From positions 1 to 33,781 of the forward strand of contig JANYBS010000167.1 in assembly GCA_025360715.1 (NCBI GenBank): a stretch of 33,781 nucleotides of DNA, read 5' to 3'. A program made the translations under genes and the position numbers. The stretch is from Candidatus Eiseniibacteriota bacterium. GTDB taxonomy: Bacteria; Eisenbacteria; RBG-16-71-46. The notes under the pieces were generated by a model. It ran no database searches. It saw only the letters and a program-made list of their open reading frames with translations, and was not told the DNA's origin. Of the stretch, positions 15,301 through 21,601 are shown one piece after another (the stretch's first letter is position 1; every line of letters begins with the position of its first letter).

Positions 15301-16929
15301 CCACAAGATGAATGGCGCGATCTCGGGGTGCGAGGCTCGGAACGACTGGATGAATTGCGCCGGCGTGTTCGGGTGGAACGAATTCAGGATCGCCACCACG
15401 GGGCCCACGTCCAGGTGGATCAGGTCGCGGCCGCCATTGAGCGCGGCCGGATCGATCTCGTCTTCAAAGTCCGTGAGATCGCGCAGCAGCGAGCCGAAGT
15501 GGCCTTCGGTGATGAAGGCGTCGGCATCGTAGGCGGGCCCATTCTGTGTGCACTGCGCCAGCAGCTCCGTGTCGCGCGTGGAATACGGCGCCGTGCCGTA
15601 GAGCGCGGCGAAGTCGCGGGTGGTCATATCGGCTACGTAATTCGCAAAGCCCTCGCTCACGGCCACGCCGCCGTCCTCCTGGCACCATTGGCAATGACCA
15701 GGCGAGCCGTCGGCGCGGTTGCAGATGCTGTTGTCGTAGTTGTACGGCGGAATGTAGTTGAAGGACTCGCTCATGATGGAGTGGCCGTATTCGTGCGAGA
15801 TCGTCGCCTCGCTCTTGACCTGCGAATAGTCCGGCACGCTGTTGATGTACTCGGGGATATGCAGGTCGCCGCCGAACGGGTCGTAGTGCGCCCAGCTGCC
15901 GCTGGGCCATTCGAGCGCCTGCATGTTCGTGGCGATCGAGGTGTGCGCATGCCACCACCGCCACGTGCGCGTGACCGTGTTGTGCATGTGCATCGCGTAA
16001 TTCATGTACAGGTCCGACGCCGACAGCGTGCCGAAGTTCAGCGTGCTTCCGGCGTAGTCGACGTGGACGCTGCTTTCGAACGAGTAGACGCTGTTCCACG
16101 TACCGTCCTGTACATTGACCGCGCCGTTGATGGTGGCGACCTCCACGTACAGATCCGGCTTCGTCTCGCCCGCAGCAAAGGTCCAGTCGAAGTTGCCGTC
16201 GGCGTCGGTGCGGCCCTCGTAGAGCAACTCGTCCGCGAACGTGTTCTGGTCGTAGACACGCACGCGCACGTGATCGGCGCCGACATACAAGAGGCCGTTG
16301 TTCGTCGGGCTCACAGGGCGCCAGCAGACCACGCGGCCCGTGACATGCACGTTGTGGGAGTCGGCCTGTTTCGCGCCGTTCCGCTGTGCCCGTACATCTT
16401 TCACGGGCCGGTCATGCGTGAGCGCCGCGACCGGCGCTCCCGCGCCAGGATCGGTATCGCCGGTGGGATCGAACGGGATCTGCGCGATGCCGAACAGGTC
16501 CACCGCCTGCTGCGGCCGGTGCATGCGGTCGAAGTGCTTGCGCGAGAGGTCGAAGTACTCGCTCTGCGTGCGGCCGTTCTCGGTGAATGAGAACTGCAGC
16601 AATGCGTCGTCGGATGGCGAGGTCACATTCAGGTGCACGATGGCTGGGGAGCCGACGGCGAGCGTGAGCGTGGTGGGCAGGCCGGTGACGACGGGGCCGC
16701 CGCCCGTGGCGGCGCGCGGCGTGCGCATCTGGAAGTTCGAGAGCGTGGTCGCGTGGTCGGCATCGATGGTGAAATCGAGCGTCGCAGGCACACCGGCGGT
16801 GATCGGCCCCGTGATGCCGGCGGGCCGCACGCGAACACCGGTGCCGTTGTCGGCCGCGGCGATGCCGGCCGCGCACAGGAGCGTGAGCGCGCTTGCGAGC
16901 GCGTGGCGGATCAGCGCCGGCCGCATCAT
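12388..16929 (-). CDS. Large secreted HExxH metalloprotease-like protein with CARDB-type repeats and sorting domain
   Basis: 1513 residues. ATG 16929 overlaps the TGA of the upstream small gene (ATGA). A signal peptide covers about 1-26 (LASALTLLCAAGIAAA). A carboxypeptidase-regulatory/transthyretin-like beta domain comes before the catalytic region (GRVVCWRPV...YEGRTDADGNFDW). The zinc site is ISHEYGHSIMSE with His379, Glu380 and His383; 43 residues after His383 is VSEGFANYVADM, with Glu426 the likely third ligand, as in gluzincin peptidases. Later come an FN3-like module (GWSPTTDDFSGVDHYEA) and two CARDB-like modules that both open with AD(M/V)TP(Q/A)xPxGW, an internal duplication. The end is the sorting domain (GARPSPFVAQTQLQW, VYDVRGARVRTL, WSGDDDAG, APGLYFVRL). 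I infer an exported, surface-attached or released protease. The exact peptidase family is not assigned; its substrate is unknown. Confidence 0.8.
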   Translation of the reverse strand: MMRPALIRHALASALTLLCAAGIAAADNGTGVRVRPAGITGPITAGVPATLDFTIDADHATTLSNFQMRTPRAATGGGPVVTGLPTTLTLAVGSPAIVHLNVTSPSDDALLQFSFTENGRTQSEYFDLSRKHFDRMHRPQQAVDLFGIAQIPFDPTGDTDPGAGAPVAALTHDRPVKDVRAQRNGAKQADSHNVHVTGRVVCWRPVSPTNNGLLYVGADHVRVRVYDQNTFADELLYEGRTDADGNFDWTFAAGETKPDLYVEVATINGAVNVQDGTWNSVYSFESSVHVDYAGSTLNFGTLSASDLYMNYAMHMHNTVTRTWRWWHAHTSIATNMQALEWPSGSWAHYDPFGGDLHIPEYINSVPDYSQVKSEATISHEYGHSIMSESFNYIPPYNYDNSICNRADGSPGHCQWCQEDGGVAVSEGFANYVADMTTRDFAALYGTAPYSTRDTELLAQCTQNGPAYDADAFITEGHFGSLLRDLTDFEDEIDPAALNGGRDLIHLDVGPVVAILNSFHPNTPAQFIQSFRASHPEIAPFILWGTLANDRYLLTDSNAPALVTNVTSTDHVLNTPSPDPTLAIGWSPTTDDFSGVDHYEAQHGPSTSGPWKNATYTDFLTHKSFTQISGNYAGTPALAVGSYYVRVRALDRAGNANAYVMNGPYVIRAPLPADMTPQAPAGWTDFIVPRDAAGATSTSCTVATLLPPNSPGTYLNLSMYNAGESGVDARSWGVVKLDGVVIDSAQTALPGSHVFSTFVNRAGFTVRGGLHTLELIVDAHEDLAEPNEINNDDAIQYNWLAQPVGLNSRVRRPAPPDPLGGDEGIPLFVPRYSNCDGLSYTQFRIFPPLNVPFAGLWVAALDTTENYDVSLHAHSSSTADGFRTRLANSGRPAGQLDAVLTNTRVISASVYDAGVVNTSGGTHDYIAGVASAPTTALVAGDSVVISMADTTMMALRDLNLSSTSPLAVQIQVTSGTATVYATWLSNLFGRGTISSYNAKVATDGSGSGELHVVPAATGIHELVFYRNPRDGFAAVTFTVHIVPLRADVTPALPSGWAASLVPRPAADATAANVPAPSLLAGDANATWLNLAIRNQSDAAAGFLNTGRYVDRTNLGNQLFFFAANQTLTAINSGPFTVNAGRHVLSVTADPTNVMPELDESNNRTGRQWVWAPPVSPLSTTLWRAGTNGSPTEGWDAIDSTQTPSYDADGIRTPTFTSGTTAGWAAIAVTPRAGSDVDVQLHELAPNASKGFEDPLAFSAWDGDATELMLIDFGVTTYRGFDVGVLRASNDTASYAAEIVPAVLRGTGISGPFTMGASHLVQLHALDLAAGHHIVDIVNQTGTVDWGAAAYGGPRPYQNRSDGEDLASAYLAPAGASEHLEFDVPVTGRYAVAVYKTRANERDKSGTYALAVDKAWADVAPQVSETRMLGARPSPFVAQTQLQWSLAQDGDADVSVYDVRGARVRTLAHGHAAAGAHTLAWSGDDDAGHALAPGLYFVRLAAQGREDAARIVITR

Positions 16930-17387
16930 CGCGCACCGCCTTCCAGGGCGACGCCGGCGCGGGCAAGGTCGCCGCGCAGCTGCGTGAGCCGGGCGCTCAG
17001 GTGATCACTGTCGTCCCGTAGCCCCAGCGCGCGCGCGCGATCGAGCCGCAACGCCACGAGCCGCGCCTCGTGCGCCAGCTTGGCGCCCTCGATGCGCCGC
17101 TGCACGGCCGCGCGGTTGCCCGCCGGCGCGGCGGCCAGCTGCGCGCGCAGGTCCGCCAGATCGAGCGCATGCGCGTCGCGCTCGGCGCGCAGGCGGCTCT
17201 TGAACGTGGGCGGCGTCTCGATGCGAGTTGGCGCGAAGTGCGTGACGCCGCGCGGGTCGCCGGGCTCGGGGGTGGTCCCGACGGCCGGACGCGCCACGGG
17301 GGCGGGCGCGTTGGCACGCGCCACGGCGGCGATGAAGAGCAGGAGCAACAGGGCGACGATGAGCAGACCGGGCGTGCGACGCGGCAT
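16926..17387 (-). CDS. Small exported/anchored coiled-coil protein
   Basis: 153 residues from ATG 17387, preceded by GAGGT as ribosome site; the frame upstream to 17657 lacks a better start. The N-terminus is a strong hydrophobic segment (GLLIVALLLLLFIAAVARA) that can be a signal peptide or anchor. A Pro-rich linker follows (APAPVARPAVGTTPEPGDP). About residues 55-150 are charged, Ala/Leu/Arg-rich helix with heptad character (RLRAERDAHALDLADLRAQL, RRIEGAKLAHEARLVALRLD), so a coiled coil is likely. No known family is recognised. Its stop overlaps the start of the large metalloprotease by 4 bases. Tight coupling to an exported protease makes an inhibitor, chaperone or tether possible, but the sequence does not decide among these. 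Confidence 0.7.
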   Translation of the reverse strand: MPRRTPGLLIVALLLLLFIAAVARANAPAPVARPAVGTTPEPGDPRGVTHFAPTRIETPPTFKSRLRAERDAHALDLADLRAQLAAAPAGNRAAVQRRIEGAKLAHEARLVALRLDRARALGLRDDSDHLSARLTQLRGDLARAGVALEGGAR

Positions 17388-17510
17388 GGCGGACCTCGAG
17401 AGGGACAGCGTGGACCGGGTGTGGGCGACAACAGAGCAACGCTGGCGGGGCCGCGAACCGCACGCGGGCCGCACGCCGCGGCCGCAACCAGTAGCGCCCC
17501 AGCGCCCTGC

Positions 17511-17560
17511 CGCCTTCACCCGCCTTCTCCCGCCTTCACCCGCCTTCACCCGCCTTCTCC
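17511..17560 (+). repeat. Five 10-bp tandem repeats upstream of the GT4 promoter
   Basis: Five contiguous units of consensus CGCCTTCWCC: copies 1, 3 and 4 are CGCCTTCACC; copies 2 and 5 are CGCCTTCTCC. The period of 10 bp puts every copy on nearly the same DNA face. The array ends 4 bp before the -35 of the GT4 promoter, in the 214-bp divergent gap between the coiled-coil gene and the GT4 gene. Confidence 0.85.
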
Positions 17561-17564
17561 CGCA

Positions 17565-17593
17565 TGGACGCCCCCCGTGCGCTGCCCTAACCT
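17565..17593 (+). promoter_or_regulatory. Promoter of the GT4 gene (leaderless type)
   Basis: TGGACG (17565-17570), 17-bp spacer, TAACCT (17588-17593), ending 8 nt before the ATG at 17602. The -35 matches TTGACA at four of six positions. No Shine-Dalgarno site, so the mRNA probably starts at or within a few bases of the start codon. Confidence 0.6.
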
Positions 17594-17601
17594 GCGCGCC
17601 C

Positions 17602-18819
17602 ATGCGTGTCCTGCTGGTCAACGCGTTCCACTGGCTCAAGGGTGGGGTCGAGCGCACCTACCTGGACGAATCCCGCTGGCTCACCGCGGCCGGTCACGAC
17701 GTGGCCCACATGGCGACGGCGCACCCGCAGAACCTGCCCAGCCCCACGAGCGAGTTCTTCGCGCCCTTCGCCGACTTTGGCGAGAAGGCGCCCTTGGCCG
17801 CGCAGCTGGCGCAGCTCCCGCGCGCGATCTGGTCGGCGCCGGCAGAAGACGCCATGACGCGGCTGCTCAAGCGCTTTGCGCCCGATGTGGCGCACATCCA
17901 TGCGCCGAGCCGGTACCTTACGCCCAGCGTGCTGCGGCCGCTGCAGCGCTCGCAAGTGCCGATCGTGATGACGCTGCATGACTTCAAGCCCTGGTGCACG
18001 AACCGCATCCTGCTCGCGCATGGCCAGGTGTGCGAGCGCTGCAAGGGCGGCAAGCACTGGCATGCGTTCACCACCGCGTGCGTGCAGGATTCGCGCGCCA
18101 AGAGCGCCGTGGGCACGTTAGAAGCCTACCTGCACGACGCGTGGCATGCGTACCGCGGCGTGCGTCTGTGGATCGCGCCATCGCAATGGGTGCGTGGCAA
18201 GGCGCTCGAGTTCGGCCTCGATGACGCCGCTACGCGCGTGCTGCCGCATGGTGTAGAAGCCTCGCCGGCATGCGCGGCGTTGCCCGCGGGCACGCCTGAA
18301 CGCTATGCGCTGTTCGCCGGGCGACTCTCGAGCGAGAAGGGCGTGCACGCGCTGCCGGTGATCGCGCAGGCGATCGCGCCCGTGCCGCTGTTGGTGGCGG
18401 GCGATGGCCCGCTGGGCGAGTGGCTCGCGCGCGAGGCGCCCGCGAACCTGCGCCGGCTCGGGCACCTGGAAGACGCCACGCTCGCGGCGCTGCGCGCGAA
18501 CGCGGCGGTGGTGCTGGCGCCCAGCCTGTTCGTAGAGCACTTCGGCTATACGGTCGCCGAAGCGTTGCTCGACGCGCGGCCCGTCGTGGCGTCCCGCATC
18601 GGCGCGCTTCCCGAACTGGTGGAGCACGAGGTCACGGGCCTGCTCGGCACACCGGGCGATACTGCTGGGTTCGCGGCGCTCACCAAGCGCGTGCTCCATG
18701 AGCCCGAAGCCGCCGCCCGTTGGGGCGCGGCCGGGCGTGCGCGTTTGCGTGCCCTCGGCGACCCCTCCACGCATGTAAGGAACCTGCTGGCCATCTACGA
18801 GGAGGCGAAGCGCGTATGA
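17602..18819 (+). CDS. Glycosyltransferase family 4 (GT-B fold) with Cys motif
   Basis: 405 residues from ATG 17602, fixed by the promoter just upstream; a longer open frame to 17080 is antisense to the coiled-coil gene. The N-terminal lobe has NAFHWLKGGVERTYLDESRW (Gly-Gly acceptor-side loop) and DVAHIHAPSRYLTPSVL, then VMTLHDFKPWC. Four cysteines (132, 144, 147, 160; CERCKGG at 144-150) form a conserved-type Cys cluster seen in a GT4 subgroup. The C-terminal donor-binding lobe has FAGRLSSEKGV (Arg241, Lys245), VAGDGPL and the E-x7-E motif EHFGYTVAE (Glu312, Glu320). It would transfer a sugar from an activated donor in polysaccharide or glycolipid assembly at the cytoplasmic face; the sugar is unknown and no other glycan gene is adjacent. 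Its stop overlaps the creatininase start by 4 bases. Confidence 0.9.
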   Translation: MRVLLVNAFHWLKGGVERTYLDESRWLTAAGHDVAHMATAHPQNLPSPTSEFFAPFADFGEKAPLAAQLAQLPRAIWSAPAEDAMTRLLKRFAPDVAHIHAPSRYLTPSVLRPLQRSQVPIVMTLHDFKPWCTNRILLAHGQVCERCKGGKHWHAFTTACVQDSRAKSAVGTLEAYLHDAWHAYRGVRLWIAPSQWVRGKALEFGLDDAATRVLPHGVEASPACAALPAGTPERYALFAGRLSSEKGVHALPVIAQAIAPVPLLVAGDGPLGEWLAREAPANLRRLGHLEDATLAALRANAAVVLAPSLFVEHFGYTVAEALLDARPVVASRIGALPELVEHEVTGLLGTPGDTAGFAALTKRVLHEPEAAARWGAAGRARLRALGDPSTHVRNLLAIYEEAKRV

Positions 18820-19517
18820 AGATCAGCAACATGAATTGGATGCAGGTGGAGAGCTACCTCGCCAAGGACGACCGCGCGGTGGTGCCCATCGGCTGCACCG
18901 AGCAGCACGCGTACCTGAGCTTGTCGACCGATAGCATCCTCGCCGAAAAGGTGGCGGCCGATGCCGCCGAGCCGCTGGGCGTTCCGGTGTTCCCGGTGAT
19001 CGGCTATGGCTTCACGCCCAACTTCATGGCGTACCCGGGCACCGTCACGCTGCGGCTCGAGACGCTGCTCGCCATCGTGCGCGATGTACTGGATGGGCTG
19101 GCTTCGCAAGGCTTCAAGCGCATCCTCATCTTGAATGGTCACGGCGGGAACGCGCCGGCGCGGGCATTCACGCATGAATGGATGCACGCGCACCCTGGCA
19201 CCAAAGTGAAATTCCACGACTGGTGGAGCGCGCCGCGCGTGTGGAAGCAGGTCCAGGCCACCGACCCGGTGGCCTCACACGCGTCCTGGATGGAGAACTT
19301 CCCGTGGACGCGGCTCGAAGGCGTGGTGCAACCTCGCGAGCAGAAGAGCGAGCAGCCCTACATGAGCTGGACGCACCTGGGGCCGCAGGAGATCCGCCGG
19401 CGCCTGGGGGATGGCAACTTCGCGGGGCTCTATCAACGCTCCGACGACGAGATGTACGCGATCTGGCGCGAGGCGGTGGAAGAGACACGCGCGCTGATCG
19501 AGACCGGTTGGGAGTGA
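18816..19517 (+). CDS. Creatininase-family metal-dependent amidohydrolase
   Basis: 233 residues from ATG 18816, overlapping the GT4 stop as ATGA and preceded by GAGGAGG (18799-18805). Family motifs are clear: PIGCTEQHAYLSLSTDS gives metal ligands Glu29, His31 and Asp39; LILNGHGGN gives His109; SHASWMENF supplies the later His/Glu region. The family hydrolyses C-N bonds, for example creatinine, formamidopyrimidine or formamide intermediates and, in mycofactocin maturation, a peptide bond. The substrate here cannot be told; no radical-SAM or mycofactocin precursor is nearby. Coupling to a glycosyltransferase is unusual and could imply deformylation or deacetylation of a sugar product, which is inference only. 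The length is normal. Confidence 0.88.
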   Translation: MKISNMNWMQVESYLAKDDRAVVPIGCTEQHAYLSLSTDSILAEKVAADAAEPLGVPVFPVIGYGFTPNFMAYPGTVTLRLETLLAIVRDVLDGLASQGFKRILILNGHGGNAPARAFTHEWMHAHPGTKVKFHDWWSAPRVWKQVQATDPVASHASWMENFPWTRLEGVVQPREQKSEQPYMSWTHLGPQEIRRRLGDGNFAGLYQRSDDEMYAIWREAVEETRALIETGWE

Positions 19518-19534
19518 AGCACGTTCCATGGCCG

Positions 19535-19553
19535 CCCTTCTTGTACAGAAGGG
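19535..19553 (+). other. Hairpin between the creatininase and DinB-like genes
   Basis: Perfect 7-bp stem CCCTTCT (19535-19541) with AGAAGGG (19547-19553), loop TGTAC. No T-tract follows, so it is either a weak terminator or a leader element of the next gene, whose ribosome site AAGGAGA lies at 19572-19578. Confidence 0.5.
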
Positions 19554-19584
19554 GAGATATGAAACCCCATCAAGGAGAGATGCG

Positions 19585-20181
19585 ATGAAGCGAATGGTGC
19601 GTGCAGTGCTGTGTATGGCGATGCTCGCGGTGCCGATGCTGGCGCACGCCGACGACATGTCGAGCCTGCCCTCGGGCGTGCGAGGCGAGTTGATCATGAA
19701 CCTGCGCGATTCCGGCGGTAAGGTCATGGAACTCGCGGGCGCGATCCCCGATGCCAAGTGGAACTGGCGCCCGGCCAAGGGCGTGCGTTCGGTTGGCGAG
19801 GTGTATCTGCACATCACGGGCGCGAACCGCATGCTGCCGCCGGTGATGGGCGCCAAGGACGGCCTGACGCTGGAGCAGGGCGAGACGCTCGACAAGACGC
19901 CCAAGTCGAAGGCCGAGACGATCCAGATGCTCAAGGATTCCTATGCGTATGTGGAGAAGTCGATCATGGATACGAGCGACGCCGATCTCGAAGCGCCTGT
20001 GGAGATCTTCGGCCACAAGATGAGCAAGCGCGCGCTCATGATCCTCGCGGTGAGCCATACGCACGAGCACCTCGGCCAGTCGATCGCGTATGCCCGCATG
20101 TGCGGCGTGACGCCGCCGTGGACGGCGCGTGAGAACGCCGAAGCGGCGAAGAAGATGGAAGAGGGCAAGAAGAAGATGTAG
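19585..20181 (+). CDS. Exported DinB-like four-helix protein
   Basis: 198 residues from ATG 19585, chosen for the AAGGAGA site seven bases upstream and the signal peptide it creates (MKRMVRAVLCMAMLAVPMLAHA); the in-frame ATG at 19528 would bury the signal. The mature part has the DinB/YfiT pattern: an early helix (LIMNLRDSGGKVMELAGAIP), WNWRPAKGVRSVGEVYLHITGANR with His76, and VSHTHEHLGQSIAYARMCG with His158 and His162, together the usual three-His metal site. In the family these are metal-binding helical bundles often linked to thiol chemistry or damage response; export is less common but recurs in several phyla. A Lys-rich tail (EEGKKKM) ends the protein. A strong terminator follows. Confidence 0.85.
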   Translation: MKRMVRAVLCMAMLAVPMLAHADDMSSLPSGVRGELIMNLRDSGGKVMELAGAIPDAKWNWRPAKGVRSVGEVYLHITGANRMLPPVMGAKDGLTLEQGETLDKTPKSKAETIQMLKDSYAYVEKSIMDTSDADLEAPVEIFGHKMSKRALMILAVSHTHEHLGQSIAYARMCGVTPPWTARENAEAAKKMEEGKKKM

Positions 20182-20200
20182 TGCTGGCACGACGCGAACG

Positions 20201-20239
20201 GGGGCGCCTTCCGCAGAGGAGGGCGCCCCGTCTGCTTTT
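20201..20239 (+). terminator. Intrinsic terminator after the DinB-like gene
   Basis: Stem GGGGCGCC (20201-20208) with GGCGCCCC (20222-20229), extended inward by TTCC/GGAG with one G-T pair to about 12 bp, and a 5-nt loop. GTCTGCTTTT supplies a T-run at 20236-20239. It also lies just downstream of the converging AhpD-like gene. Confidence 0.85.
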
Positions 20240-20257
20240 GCGCGGCAATGCCCGCAC

Positions 20258-20827
20258 CTACTTCTGCGCGCCGAACTCCCAGTGCTCCAGGCGCGGCTCG
20301 ATCGTGACGCCGATGCCGTTCGCGACGCGGTTCACGAAGTTGTAGTACGCCGTGATCTCGGTGGCCTTGAGGATTCCGGCGTCATCGAAGCCGTACTCGC
20401 GCATGCGCTCGATGTCCTCTTGCTTGCGCTCCGACGGCTCGCACGTGAGTGCCACCGCGGCGTCGAGTAGCACGCGATCGCGCGCGGCGATGTTGGCGTC
20501 GCGATAGTCTTTGGCCACGGCCTGCGCCAGGTCGTCGCCGATGAGCCGAGCCAGCTTGGGGCCATGGTGCGCCACGCAGTACGCGCAGCCATTCGTGGCC
20601 GAGACCACCAGCGCGATGAGCTCCACCTGCGTGGCGGTGAGTGGCGCGGGGTCCTTCACCAGCACCTGATAGTGCGCGTAGGCAGCTTCCAGGCCCTCGG
20701 GGTGCGCGCCCCAACTCTGCCAGAGATACGCGACCTGCTGCGACGCCGAGCGCGCGCGGATCTTATCGAAGATGGCCTTGAGCCCAGCCGGCGCGCCTTC
20801 GGGCGCGATGCGGGTGATCCAACTCAT
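20258..20827 (-). CDS. AhpD-like/carboxymuconolactone-decarboxylase-family peroxidase-related protein
   Basis: 189 residues from ATG 20827, with GGAGG four bases upstream. The all-helical alkylhydroperoxidase-D-type fold is marked by LTATQVELIALVVSATNGCAYCVAHHG, which contains the redox pair Cys81-x-x-Cys84 and the proton-relay His88. The upstream segment ARSASQQVAYLWQSWGAHPEGLEA and the end (ITAYYNFVNRVANGIGV) match the so-called uncharacterised peroxidase-related branch. In AhpD the cysteines reduce a peroxidase partner; whether this member is a peroxidase is not shown by sequence. It diverges from the Cys-rich protein gene and sits beside superoxide dismutase and a peroxiredoxin, consistent with an oxidative-stress role. 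Its own promoter is well defined (20864-20892). Confidence 0.92.
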   Translation of the reverse strand: MSWITRIAPEGAPAGLKAIFDKIRARSASQQVAYLWQSWGAHPEGLEAAYAHYQVLVKDPAPLTATQVELIALVVSATNGCAYCVAHHGPKLARLIGDDLAQAVAKDYRDANIAARDRVLLDAAVALTCEPSERKQEDIERMREYGFDDAGILKATEITAYYNFVNRVANGIGVTIEPRLEHWEFGAQK

Positions 20828-20863
20828 GCTGCCTCCGGGGAGTGGGGGGATTCGTACTCACGG

Positions 20864-20892
20864 AGCCTAGGATGCGGTCCCGGGGCGGTCAA
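20864..20892 (-). promoter_or_regulatory. Sigma-70-type promoter of the AhpD-like gene
   Basis: On the - strand: TTGACC (20892-20887), 17-bp spacer, TAGGCT (20869-20864). This is one of the best promoters in the window. The transcript would start near 20857, giving a ~30-nt leader with an SD site, unlike the leaderless group. Confidence 0.75.
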
Positions 20893-20963
20893 TCAGAGGG
20901 CGGCAAGCGTCAGGCCCGCGTCAGATGTGTGCGCGCGGCCGTGCCGCCGCGCCCGCGCTCGGC

Positions 20964-20969
20964 TACATT
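20964..20969 (+). promoter_or_regulatory. Putative -10 box of the Cys-rich protein gene (leaderless type)
   Basis: GGCTACATTG contains TACATT ending 6 nt before the ATG at 20976. No good -35 is present at 16-18 bp. No ribosome site. The position of this box is the main reason for choosing 20976 over upstream starts. Confidence 0.4.
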
Positions 20970-20975
20970 GCGCGC

Positions 20976-21440
20976 ATGGGAATGACACCGGACTCACCGC
21001 CGCCGCCCGATCGCCGGCCCGTGCTGGGCGCTATCGCCGCGGCCTTGATCGTGCTCGCGGTGGGCGTGGCGTTCATGGAATGGCCGCGCACGCCCGTCGC
21101 GAAGGCGCCGGCAGCCTTCGTCGAGCCGGCTGACGGCGAGAGCACCGTACAGCGCGCACTGCGGCTGGCGGCGATCGACAGCACCAAGAAGAACGCGTGG
21201 GTCAACGAAGTGCCGGGCGCCGACATGAAGTCCTTCAGCCCCCAGCAGCGACAGGTGTTCATCGCGTATGTGAACGCCGAGCGCTGCACCTGCGGCTGCG
21301 GCTTCACGCTGGGCGCGTGCCGGCAGTACGACTCCAGCTGCGAAGTGAGCTTGCCGCGCGTGCGCCGGCTGTACGACTCGGTCGCCGCAGGCCAGCTCAC
21401 CGAGGCGCGCGGCGTGCGCCTGGGGCCCGGCGGGCGCTGA
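20976..21440 (+). CDS. Membrane-anchored protein with CxCxC cysteine motif
   Basis: 154 residues from ATG 20976; a second ATG lies two codons in. A short Pro-rich cytosolic tip is followed by one membrane helix (about 16-34, GAIAAALIVLAVGVAFMEW). The soluble part ends in ERCTCGCGFTLGACRQYDSSC, with Cys104, 106, 108, 115 and 122, then SLPRVRRLYDSVAAGQL. The CxCGC..TL..C....D..C arrangement occurs next to thioredoxin-like domains in several secreted redox proteins and could bind a metal or carry disulfides. The thioredoxin domain itself is absent here, so this may be a stand-alone version. It lies between two oxidative-stress genes, and a role in redox or metal handling outside the membrane is a reasonable inference. 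No named family is claimed. Confidence 0.7.
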   Translation: MGMTPDSPPPPDRRPVLGAIAAALIVLAVGVAFMEWPRTPVAKAPAAFVEPADGESTVQRALRLAAIDSTKKNAWVNEVPGADMKSFSPQQRQVFIAYVNAERCTCGCGFTLGACRQYDSSCEVSLPRVRRLYDSVAAGQLTEARGVRLGPGGR

Positions 21441-21483
21441 ATCCTCCCTCGCCGGAAGGGCCACGGAACGCCTGACGGCGGTT

Positions 21484-21514
21484 GTTGACACCCCGGAGAG
21501 GGGCCGCCTAGTCT
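21484..21514 (+). promoter_or_regulatory. Promoter of the superoxide dismutase gene
   Basis: Perfect -35 TTGACA (21484-21489) and -10 TAGTCT (21509-21514), separated by 19 bp. This long spacer recalls promoters that depend on DNA-distorting regulators. The predicted leader is ~80 nt with GGAGGA at 21592-21597. Confidence 0.65.
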
Positions 21515-21526
21515 CGGGCCCTCTCC
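21495..21526. promoter_or_regulatory. Inverted repeat centred on the sod -10 (candidate operator)
   Basis: Left arm GGAGAGGGGCCG (21495-21506) and right arm CGGGCCCTCTCC (21515-21526) pair at 11 of 12 positions across an 8-bp centre that contains the -10 TAGTCT. A bound dimer here would control access to the -10. Confidence 0.65.
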
Positions 21527-21527
21527 C

Positions 21528-21540
21528 ATTGCGCCGCAAT
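21528..21540. promoter_or_regulatory. 13-bp perfect palindrome in the sod leader
   Basis: ATTGCG-C-CGCAAT, immediately after the -10-centred inverted repeat and just downstream of the expected transcription start. It could be a second operator or chance in GC-rich DNA. Confidence 0.4.
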
Positions 21541-21601
21541 CACTGAGGGGAAGCATGTCAGGGCCCGCCCCCCGCGGCCCCTCTCTCCATCGGAGGACAT
21601 C

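Noticed and set aside
14527-16590. 687-codon open frame on the + strand
   Set aside because: It is antisense to the metalloprotease gene. Its product is His/Arg/Val-rich with no domain, as expected from a GC-rich shadow frame.
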